A DNA stretch of 64,000 bases from Liolophura sinensis (Eukaryota > Mollusca > Polyplacophora > Chitonida > Chitonidae): contig NW_027018141.1 of assembly GCF_032854445.1 (NCBI RefSeq), positions 1-64,000 of the forward strand, read 5' to 3'. A program made the translations under genes and the position numbers. This document shows positions 1 to 11,004 of this stretch, one piece after another (position 1 is the stretch's first letter; every line of letters starts with the position of its first letter). The notes beneath the pieces are model-generated. The model was not told the origin of the DNA, did not search any database, and was given only the letters and a program-made list of their open reading frames with translations.

Positions 1-3000
1 CCTTCGGTAGCCCCAGACGACGTCAAATCTTTGGGCCAAGCCCATTTAACTCACCCAGCAAATGTCTTACTCCTCAGTCGAAGACAAACTCAATGTCTTT
101 ATCTACATGTAGAAAAACCACACCATTTGTATATTAAAAAAAACAAAAGGTACTTGATACAATCCGCTGTGAAAAGTACAATTGAACACTGACCCACATC
201 AATAAGGTGCCAAAGGATGCGCAATTGGGCCAGGCAACTCCAGCTGTTGAAAAATTGCAAATTTCCTTGGTTTCCATGGAGTAAGAGCCGTTGCTGGGCA
301 CGTGATCTTGACAATCATTGATTATTCATTTGTGCTACAGCCAAAAGTATTGGTCGGAGAGCAACGCGGTTTGCACCATTCGATTTCTCGTCACAAAATA
401 CGTCAGATTAGCCTCTTACCAGCAGCATTGGAAAAGTTTTTCCACTTTTTGTGTTTTTGCCTGGTCTTTTTGCTAATTGAAATCGGCTACATTAACTATG
501 TACTATCGCGACTGGTCATTACTATATTCAACATTTCATTATAAGTTATGTGCCCTTCGGTAGCCCAGACGACGTCAAATCTTTGGGCCAAGCCCATTTA
601 ACTCACCCAGCAAAATGTCTTACTTCTAAGTCGAAGACAAACTCAATGTCTTTATCTACATGTAGAAAAAACCACACCATTTGTATATAAAAAAAACAAA
701 AGGTACTTGATACAATCCGCTGTGAAAAGTACAATTGAACACTGACCCACATCAATAAGGTGCCTAAGGATGCGCAATTGGGCCAGGCATCTCCAGCTGT
801 TGAAAAATTGCAAATTTCTATGGTTTCCATGGAGTAAGAGCCGTTGCTGGGCACGTGATCTTGACATCATTGATTATTCATTTGTGGCTACAGCCAAAAG
901 TATTGGTCGGAGAGCAACGCGGTTTGCACCATTCGATTTCTCGTCACAAAATACGTCGGATTAGCCTCTTACTAGCAGCATTGGAACAGTTTTTTCCACT
1001 TTTGGATTTTGCCTGTTCTTTTTGCTAGTTGAAATCGGCTACATTAACTATGTACAATCGCGACTGGTCATTACTATATTCAACTTTTCATTATAAGTTA
1101 TGTGCCCTTCGGTAGCCCAGACGACGTCAAATCTTTGGGCCAAGCCCATTTAACTCACCCAGCAAATGTCTTACTTCTAAGTCGAAGACAAACTCAATGT
1201 CTTTATCTACATGTAGAAAAACCACACCATTTGTATATAAAAAAACACAAGGTACGTTGGTACAATCCGCTTGTAAAAAGTACAATTGAACACTGACCCA
1301 CATCAATAAGGTGCCAAAGGATGCGCAATTGGGCCAGGCATCTCCAGCTGTTGAAAATTGCAAATTCCTTGGTTTCCATGGAGTAAGAACCGTTGCTGGG
1401 CACTTGATCTTGACATCATTGATTATTCATTTGTGGCTACAGCCAAAAGTATTGGTCAGAGAGCAACGCGGTTTGCACCATCGATTTCTCGTCACAAAAT
1501 ACGTCGGATTAGCCTCTTTCCAGCAGCATTGGAACAGTTTGCCCACTTTTGGATTTTTGCCTGGTCTTTTTGCTTATTCAAAATCCGGTACATTAACTAT
1601 GTACAATCGCGACTGGTCATTACTATATTCAACTTTCATTATAAGTTATGTGCCCTTCGGTAGCCCAGACGACGTCAAATCTTTGGGCCAAGCCCATTTA
1701 ACTCACCCAGCAAATGTCTTACTTCTAAGTCGAAGACAAACTCCAATGTCTTTATCTACATGTAGAAAAACCACACCATTTGTATATAAAAAAAACACAA
1801 GGTACTTGATACAATCCGCTGTGAAAAGTACAATTGAAACACTGACCCACATCAATAAGGTGCCAAAGGATGCGCAATTGGGCCAGGCAACTCCAGCTGT
1901 TGAAAAATTGCAAATTTCCTTGGTTTCCATGGAGTAAGAGCCGTTGCTGGGCACGTGATCTTGACATCATTGATTATTCATTTGTGGCTACAGCCAAAGT
2001 ATTGGTCGGAGAGCAACGCGGTTTGCACCATTCGATTTCTCGTCACAAAATACGTCGGATTAGCCTCTTACCAGCAGCATTGGAAAAGTTTTTCCACTTT
2101 TGTGTTTTTGCCTGGTCTTTTTGCTAATTGAAATCGGCTACATTAACTATGTACTATCGCGACTGGTCATTACTATATTCAACTTTTCATTATAAGTTAT
2201 GTGCCCTTCGGTAGCCCAGACGACGTCAAATCTTTGGGCCAAGCCCATTTAACCTCACCAGCAAATGTCTTACTTCTAAGTCGAAGACAAACTCAATGTC
2301 TTTATCTACATGTAGAAAAACCACACCATTTGTATATAAAAAAAAAACAAAAGGTACTTGATACAATCCGCTGTGAAAAAGTACAATTGAACACTGACCC
2401 ACATCAATAAGGGCCAAAGGATGCGCAATTGGGCCAGGCATCTCCAGCTGTTGAAAAATTGCAAATTTCTATGGTTTCCATGGAGTAAGAGCCGTTGCTG
2501 GGCACGTGATCTTGACATCATTGATTATTCATTTGTGGCTACAGCCAAAAGTATTGTCGGAGAGCAACGCGGTTTGCACCATTCGATTTCTCGTCACAAA
2601 ATACGTCGGATTAGCCTCTTACCAGCAGCATTGGAACAGTTTTTCCACTTTTGGATTTTGCCTGTTCTTTTTGCTAGTTGAAATCGGCTACATTAACTAT
2701 GTACAATCGCGACTGGTCCATTACTATATTCAACTTTTGACTATAAGTTATGTGCCCTTCGGTAGCCCAGACGACGTCAAATCTTTGGGCCAAGCCCATT
2801 TAACTCACCCAGCAAATGTCTTACTTCTAAGTCGAAGACAAACTCAATGTCTTTATCTACATGTAGAAAAACCACACCATTTGTATATAAAAAAACACAA
2901 GGTACTTGGTACAATCCGCTGTAAAAAGTACAAATTGAACACTGACCCACATCAATAAGGTGCCAAAGGATGCGCAATTGGGCCAGGCATCTCCAGCTGT

Positions 3001-3851
3001 TGAAAATTGCAAATTTCCTTGGTTTCCATGGGGTAAGAGCCGTTGCTGGGCACGTGATCTTGACATCATTGATTATTCATTTGTGGCTACAGCCAAAAGT
3101 ATTGGTCGGAGAGCAACGCGGTTTGCACCTTTCGATTTCTCGTCACAAAATACGTCGGATTAGCCTCTTACCAGCAGCATTGGAACAGTTTTTCCACTTT
3201 TGGATTTTTGCCTGGTCTTTTTGCTAATTGAAATCGGCTACATTAACTATGTACAATCGCGACTGGTCATTACTATATTCAGCATTTCATTATAAGTTAT
3301 GTGCCTTCGGTAGCCCAGACGACGTCAAATCTTTGGGCCAAGCCCATTTAACTCACCCAGCAAATGTCTTACTTCTAAGTCGAAGACAAACTCAATGTCT
3401 TTATCTACATGTAGAAAAACCACACCATTTGTATATAAAAAAAACACAAGGTACTTGATACAATCCGCTGTAAAAAGTACAATTGAACACTGTCCCACAT
3501 CAATAAGGTGCCAAAGGATGCGCAATTGGGCCAGGCATCTCCAGCTGTTGAAAAATTGCAAATTTCCTTGGTTTCCATGGAGTAAGAGCCGTTGCTGGCA
3601 CGTGATCTTGACATCATTGATTATTCATTTGTGGCTACAGCCAAAAGTATTGGTCAGGAGAGCAACGCGGTTTGCACCCATTCGATTTCTCGTCACAAAA
3701 TACGTCGGATTAGCCTCTTACCAGCAGCATTGGAACAGTTTGCCCACTTTTGGATTTTTGCCTGGTCTTTTTGCTTATTCAAAATCCGGTACATTAACTA
3801 TGTACAATCGCGACTGGTCATTACTATATTCAACTTTTCATTATAAGTTAT
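1..3851. repeat. 7-mer higher-order repeat, copy 1 (A B C A B D E/C)
   Basis: Unit starts are 1 (lacking the first 3 bases), 550, 1102, 1650, 2201, 2752 and 3301. The order of diagnostic variants is A B C A B D and then a unit that begins as E (ACTGTCCC near 3490) and ends as C (TTTGCCCAC, CTTATTC near 3740-3780). The first unit also carries ACTCCTCAG near 70, a marker otherwise found only in W units at the right end of the window. Unit lengths scatter from 548 to 553 because of many single-base insertions and losses. The next seven units repeat the same order. Confidence 0.9.
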
Positions 3852-6800
3852 GTGCCCTTCGGTAGCCCAGACGACGTCAAATCTTTGGGCCAAGCCATTT
3901 AACTCACCCAGCAAATGTCTTACTTCTAAGTCGAAGACAAACTCAATGTCTTTATCTACATGTAGAAAAACCACACCATTTGTATATAAAAAAAACAAAA
4001 GGTACTTGATACAATCCGCTGTGAAAAGTACAATTGAACACTGACCCACATCAATAAGGTGCCAAAGGATGCGCAAATTGGCCAGGCAACTCCAGCTGTT
4101 GAAAATTGCAAATTTCCTTGGTTTCCATGGAGTAAGAGCCGTTGCTGGGCACGTGATCTTGACATCATTGATTATTCATTTGTGGCTACAGCAAAAGTAT
4201 TGGTCGGAGAGCAACGCGGTTTGCACCATTCGATTTCTCGTCACAAAATACGTCAGATTAGCCTCTTACCAGCAGCATTGGAAAAGTTTTTCCACTTTTG
4301 TGTTTTTGCCTGGTCTTTTTGCTAATTGAAATCGGCTACATTAACTATGTACTATCGCGACTGGTCATTACTATATTCAACTTTTCATTATAAGTTATGT
4401 GCCCTTCGGTAGCCCAGACGACGTCAAATCTTTGGGCCAAGCCCATTTAACTCACCCAGCAAATGTCTTACTTCTAAGTCGAAGACAAACTCAATGTCTT
4501 TATCTACATGTAGAAAAACCACACCATTTGTATATAAAAAAAACAAAAGGTACTTGATACAATCCGCTGTGAAAAGTACAATTGAACACTGACCCACATC
4601 AATAAGGTGCCAAAGGATGCGCAATTGGGCCAGGCATCTTCAGCTGTGAAAAATTGCAAATTCTATGGTTTCCATGGAGTAAGAGCCGTTGCTGGGCACG
4701 TGATCTTGACATCATTGATGATTCATTTGTGGCTACAGCCAAAGTATTGGGTCGGAGAGCAACGCGGTTTGCACCATTCGATTTCTCGTCACAAAATACG
4801 TCGGATTAGCCTCTTACTAGCAGCATTGGAACAGTTTTTCCACTTTTGGATTTTTGCCTGTTCTTTTTGCTAGTTGAAATCGGCTACATTAACTATGTAC
4901 AATCGCGACTGGTCATTACTATATTCAACTTTTCATTATAAGTTATGTGCCCTTCGGTAGCCCAAGACGACGGTCAAATCTTTGGGCCAAGCCCATTTAA
5001 CTCACCCAGCAAAATGTTCTTACTTCTAAGTCGAAGACAAACTCAATGTCTTTATCTACATGTAGAAAAAACCACACCATTTGTATATAAAAAAACACAA
5101 GGTACTTGGTACAATCCGCTGTAAAAAGTACAATTGAACACTGACCCACATCAATAAGGTGCCAAAGGATGCGCAATTGGGCCAGGCATCTCCAGCTGTT
5201 GAAAAATTGCAAATTCCTTGGTTTCCATGGAGTAAAAACCGTTGCTGGGCACGTGATCTTGACATCATTGGATTATTCATTTGTGGCTACAGCCAAAAGT
5301 ATTGGTCAGAGAGCAACGCGGTTTGCAGCATTCGATTTCTCGTCACAAAATACGTCGGATTAGCCTTTTACCAGCAGCATTGGAACAGTTTGCCCACTTT
5401 TGGATTTTTTGCCTGGTCTTTTTGCTTATTCAAAATCCGGTACATTAACTATGTACAATCGCGACTGGTCATTACTATATTCAACTTTTCATTATAAGTT
5501 ATGTGCCCTTCGGTAGCCCAGACGACGTCAAATCTTTGGGCCAAGCCCATTTAACTCACCCAGCAAATGTCCTTACTTCTAAGTCGAAGACAAACTCAAT
5601 GTCTTTATCTACATGTAGAAAAACCACACCATTTGTATATAAAAAAAACACAAGGTACTTGATACAATCCGCTGTGAAAAGTACAATTGAACACATGACC
5701 CACATCAATAAGGTGCCAAAGGATGCGCAATTGGGCCAGGCAACTCCAGCTGTTGAAAAATTGCAAATTTCCTTGGTTTCCATGGAGTAAGAGCCGTTGC
5801 TGGGCACGTGATCTTGACATCATTGATTATTCATTTGTGGCTACAGCCAAATGTATTGGTCGAGAGGCAACGCGGTTTGCACCATTCGATTTCTCGTCAC
5901 AAAATACGTCGGATTAGCCTCTTACTAGCAGCATTGGAAAAGTTTTTCCACTTTTGTGTTTTTGCCTGGTCTTTTTGCTAATTGAAATCGGCTACATTAA
6001 CTATGTACTATCGCGACTGGTCATTACTATATTCAACTTTTCATTATAAGTTATGTGCCCTTCGGTAGCCCAGACGACGTCAAATCTTTGGCCAAGCCCA
6101 TTTAACTCACCCAGCAAATGTCTTACTTCTAAGTCGAAGACAAACTCAATGTCTTTATCTACATGTAGAAAAACCACACCATTTGTATATAAAAAAAACA
6201 AAAGGTACTTGATACAATCCGCTGTGAAAAGTACAATTGAACACTGACCCACATCAATAAGGTGCCAAAGGATGCGCAATTGGGCCAGGCATCTCCAGCT
6301 GTTGAAAAATTGCAAATTTCTATGGTTTCCATGGAGTAAGAGCCGTTGCTGGGCACGTGATCTTGACATCATTGATTATTCATTTGTGGCTACAGCCAAA
6401 AGTATTGGTCGGAGAGCAACGCGGTTTGCACCATTCGATTTCTCGTCACAAAATACGTCGGATTAGCCTCTTAACTAGCAGCATTGGAACAGTTTTTCCA
6501 CTTTTGGATTTTTGCCTGTTCTTTTTGCTAGTTGAAATCGGCTACATTAACTATGTACAATCGCGACTGGTCATTACTATATTCAACTTTTGACTATAAG
6601 TTATGTGCCCTTCGGTAGCCCAGACGACGTCAAATCTTTGGGCCAAGCCCATTGAACTCACCCAGCAAATGTCTTACTTCTAAGTCGAAGACAAACTCAA
6701 TGTCTTTATCTACATGTAGAAAAAACCACACCATTTGTATATAAAAAAACACAAGGTACTTGGTACAATCCGCTGTAAAAAGTACAATTGAACACTGACC

Positions 6801-7704
6801 CCACATCAATAAGGTGCCAAAGGATTCGCAATTGGGCCAGGCATCTCCAGCTGTTGAAAAATTGCAAATTTCCTTGGTTTCCATGGGGTAAGAGCCGTTG
6901 CTGGGCACGTGATCTTGACATCATTGATTATTCATTTGTGGCTACAGCCAAAAGTATTGGTCGGAGAGCAACGCGGTTTGCACCTTTCGATTTCTCGTCA
7001 CAAAATACGTCGGATTAGCCTCTTACCAGCAGCATTGGAACAGTTTTTCCACTTTTGGATTTTTGCCTGGTCTTTTTGCTAATTGAAATCGCTACATTAA
7101 CTATGTACAATCGCGACTGGTCATTACTATATTCAGCATTTCATTATAAGTTATGTGCCCTTCGGTAGCCCAGACGACGTCAAATCTTTGGGCCAAGCCC
7201 ATTTAACTCACCCAGCAAATGTCTTACTTCTAAGTCGAAGACAAACTCAATGTCTTTATCTACATGTAGAAAAACCACACCATTTGTATATAAAAAAAAC
7301 ACAAGGTACTTGATACAATCCGCTGTAAAAAGTACAATTGAACACTGTCCCACATCAATAAGGTGCCAAAGGATGCGCAATTGGGCCAGGCATCTCCAGC
7401 TGTTGAAAAATTGCAAATTTCCTTGGTTTCCATGGAGTAAGAGCCGTTGCTGGGCACGTGATCTTGACATCATTGATTATTGATTTGTGGCTACAGCCAA
7501 AAGTATTGGTCGGAGAGCAACGCGGTTTGCACCATTCGATTTCTCGTCACAAAATACGTCGGATTAGCCTCTTACCAGCAGCATTGGAAAAGTTTTTCCA
7601 CTTTTGTGTTTTTGCCTGGTCTTTTTGCTAATTGAAATCGGCTACATTAACTATGTACAATCGCGACTGGTCATTACTATATTCAACTTTTCATTATAAG
7701 TTAT
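3852..7704. repeat. 7-mer higher-order repeat, copy 2 (A B C A B D E)
   Basis: Unit starts are 3852, 4399, 4947, 5503, 6055, 6605 and 7155. Each matches the unit seven places earlier, with start-to-start offsets of 3845-3855 bp. Private markers confirm the register. CGTCAGATTA occurs in the first A of each copy (401-410 and 4251-4260). GACTATAAG ends the second B of each copy. Only the first C of each copy carries both CAGAGAG and TTTGCCC. The last unit here is a full E (ACTGTCCC, TTATTGAT, GGAAAAG) and lacks the C-type tail seen in copy 1. Single-base indels are again frequent up to about 7.1 kb. Confidence 0.9.
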
Positions 7705-9330
7705 GTGCCCTTCGGTAGCCCAGACGACGTCAAATCTTTGGGCCAAGCCCATTTAACTCACCCAGCAAATGTCTTACTTCTAAGTCGAAGACAAACTCAA
7801 TGTCTTTATCTACATGTAGAAAAACCACACCATTTGTATATAAAAAAAAACAAAAGGTACTTGATACAATCCGCTGTGAAAAGTACAATTGAACACTGAC
7901 CCACATCAATAAGGTGCCAAAGGATGCGCAATTGGGCCAGGCATCTCCAGCTGTTGAAAAATTGCAAATTTCCTTGGTTTCCATGGAGTAAGAACCGTTG
8001 CTGGGCACGTGATCTTGACATCATTGATTATTCATTTGTGGCTACAGCCAAAAGTATTGGTCAGAGAGCAACGCGGTTTGCACCATTCGATTTCTCGTCA
8101 CAAAATACGTCGGATTAGCCTCTTTCCAGCAGCATTGGAACAGTTTGCCCACTTTTGGATTTTTGCCTGGTCTTTTTGCTTATTCAAAATCCGGTACATT
8201 AACTATGTACAATCGCGACTGGTCATTACTATATTCAACTTTTCATTATAAGTTATGTGCCCTTCGGTAGCCCAGACGACGTCAAATCTTTGGGCCAAGC
8301 CCATTTAACTCACCCAGCAAATGTCTTACTTCTAAGTCGAAGACAAACTCAATGTCTTTATCTACATGTAGAAAAACCACACCATTTGTATATAAAAAAA
8401 CACAAGGTACTTGGTACAATCCGCTGTAAAAAGTACAATTGAACACTGACCCACATCAATAAGGTGCCAAAGGATGCGCAATTGGGCCAGGCATCTCCAG
8501 CTGTTGAAAAATTGCAAATTTCCTTGGTTTCCATGGGGTAAGAGCCGTTGCTGGGCACGTGATCTTGACATCATTGATTATTCATTTGTGGCTACAGCCA
8601 AAAGTATTGGTCGGAGAGCAACGCGGTTTGCACCTTTCGATTTCTCGTCACAAAATACGTCGGATTAGCCTCTTACCAGCAGCATTGGAACAGTTTTTCC
8701 ACTTTTGGATTTTTGCCTGGTCTTTTTGCTAATTGAAATCGGCTACATTAACTATGTACAATCGCGACTGGTCATTACTATATTCAGCATTTCATTATAA
8801 GTTATGTGCCCTTCGGTAGCCCAGACGACGTCAAATCTTTGGGCCAAGCCCATTTAACTCACCCAGCAAATGTCTTACTTCTAAGTCGAAGACAAACTCA
8901 ATGTCTTTATCTACATGTAGAAAAACCACACCATTTGTATATAAAAAAAAACACAAGGTACTTGATACAATCCGCTGTAAAAAGTACAATTGAACACTGA
9001 CCCACATCAATAAGGTGCCAAAGGATGCGCAATTGGTGCAAATTTCCTTGGTTTCCATGGAGTAAGAGCCGTTGCTGGGCACGTGATCTTGACATCATTG
9101 ATTATTGATTTGTGGCTACAGCCAAAAGTATTGGTCGGGAGAGCAACGCGGTTTGCACCATTCGATTTCTCGTCACAAAATACGTCGGATTAGCCTCTTA
9201 CCAGCAGCATTGGAAAGTTTTTTCCACTTTTGTGTTTTTGCCTGGTCTTTTTGCTAATTGAAATCGGCTACATTAACTATGTACAATCGCGACTGGTCAT
9301 TACTATATTCAACTTTTCATTATAAGTTAT
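7705..9330. repeat. 3-mer higher-order repeat, copy 1 (C2 D E with 27-bp deletion)
   Basis: Unit starts are 7705 (C2), 8257 (D) and 8806 (E). C2 combines a CAAAAGG head with TAAGAACC, CAGAGAG, TTTGCCC and CTTATTC. The E unit is only 525 bp because 27 bases are missing between 9036 and 9037, in the segment that normally runs from GCCAGGCATC to the A-rich stretch before TGCAAATTT. The next three units repeat the C2 D E order at an offset of 1626-1627 bp. Confidence 0.85.
9036..9037. other. 27-bp internal deletion in an E monomer (junction)
   Basis: The sequence passes from GCGCAATTGG straight into TGCAAATTTCC. In neighbouring units 27 bases lie between these points, so the unit starting at 8806 is 525 bp long. 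I saw no other unit with this deletion, so it behaves as a private marker. Confidence 0.9.
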
Positions 9331-11004
9331 GTGCCCTTCGGTAGCCCAGACGACGTCAAATCTTTGGGCCAAGCCCATTTAACTCACCCAGCAAATGTCT
9401 TACTTCTAAGTCGAGACAAACTCAATGTCTTTATCTACATGTAGAAAAAACCACACCATTTGTATATAAAAAAAACAAAAGGTACTTGATACAATCCGCT
9501 GTGAAAAGTACAATTGAACACTGACCCACATCAATAAGGTGCCAAAGGATGCGCAATTGGGCCAGGCATCTCCAGCTGTTGGAAAAATTGCAAATTTCCT
9601 TGGTTTCCATGGAGTAAGAACCGTTTGCTGGGCACGTGATCTTGACATCATTGATTATTCATTTGTGGCTACAGCCAAAAGTATTGGTCAGAGAGCAACG
9701 CGGTTTGCACCATTCGATTTCTCGTCACAAAATACGTCGGATTAGCCTCTTTCCAGCAGCATTGGAACAGTTTGCCCACTTTTGGATTTTTGCCTGGTCT
9801 TTTTGCTTATTCAAAATCCGGTACATTAACTATGTACAATCGCGACTGGTCATTACTATATTCAACTTTTCATTATAAGTTATGTGCCCTTCGGTAGCCC
9901 AGACGACGTCAAATCTTTGGGCCAAGCCCATTTAACTCACCCAGCAAATGTCTTACTTCTAAGTCGAAGACAAACTCAATGTCTTTATCTACATGTAGAA
10001 AAACCACACCATTTGTATATAAAAAAACACAAGGTACTTGGTACAATCCGCTGTAAAAAGTACAATTGAACACTGACCCACATCAATAAGGTGCCAAAGG
10101 ATGCGCAATTGGGCCAGGCATCTCCAGCTGTTGAAAAATTGCAAATTTCCTTGGTTTCCATGGGGTAAGAGCGTTGCTGGGCACGTGATCTTGACATCAT
10201 TGATTATTCATTTGTGGCTACAGCCAAAAGTATTGGTCGGAGAGCAACGCGGTTTGCACCTTTCGATTTCTCGTCACAAAATACGTCGGATTAGCCTCTT
10301 ACCAGCAGCATTGGAACAGTTTTTCCACTTTTGGATTTTTGCCTGGTCTTTTTGCTAATTGAAATCGGCTACATTAACTATGTACAATCGCGACTGGTCA
10401 TTACTATATTCAGCATTTCATTATAAGTTATGTGCCCTTCGGTAGCCCAGACGACGTCAAATCTTTGGGCCAAAGCCCATTTAACTCACCCCAGCAAATG
10501 TCTTACTTCTATGTCGAAAGACCAAACTCAATGTCTTTATCTACATGTAGAAAAACCACACCATTTGTATATAAAAAAAACACAAGGTACTTGATACAAT
10601 CCGCTGTAAAAAGTACAATTGAACACTGACCCACATCAATAAGGTGCCAAAGGATGCGCAATTGGGCCAGGCATCTCCAGCTGTTGAAAAATTGCAAATT
10701 TCCTTGGTTTCCATGGAGTAAGAGCCGTTGCTGGGAGTAAGAGCCGTTGCTGGGCACGTGATCTTGACATCATTGATTATTCATTTGTGGCTACAGCCAA
10801 AAGTATTGGTCGGAGAGCAACGCGGTTTGCACCATTCGATTTCTCGTCACAAAATACGTCGGATTAGCCTCTTACCAGCAGCATTGGAAAAGTTTTTCTA
10901 CTTTTGTGTTTTTGCCTGGTCTTTTTGCTAATTGAAATCGGCTACATTAACTATGTACAATCGCGACTGGTCATTACTATATTCAACTTTTCATTATAAG
11001 TTAT
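9331..11004. repeat. 3-mer higher-order repeat, copy 2 (C2 D E1 with 19-bp duplication)
   Basis: Unit starts are 9331 (C2), 9884 (D) and 10432 (E1). E1 keeps the CACAAGG head and GGAAAAG tail of E but has ACTGACCC, TTATTCAT and TTTCTAC. It is the longest simple unit (573 bp) because of a perfect 19-bp tandem duplication at 10716-10753 plus four extra single bases near 10471-10522. The D and E1 units here also begin the next block, D E1 F G H I J, so the two blocks overlap. Confidence 0.85.

Noticed and set aside
1311-1937. A 208-residue open frame, the longest in the window, and similar long frames at 3395-3865, 2506-2958 and 26487-26900
   Set aside because: They cross monomer borders, arise where one-base indels join frames, and are interrupted in neighbouring units. 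There is no start context, codon pattern or recognisable domain.
7180-7473. A 97-residue minus-strand frame present in many units, and plus-strand frames of 64-86 residues
   Set aside because: They recur only because the DNA repeats. Subtype changes include frame-breaking indels and stops with no sign of codon-level constraint, and I recognise no protein family.
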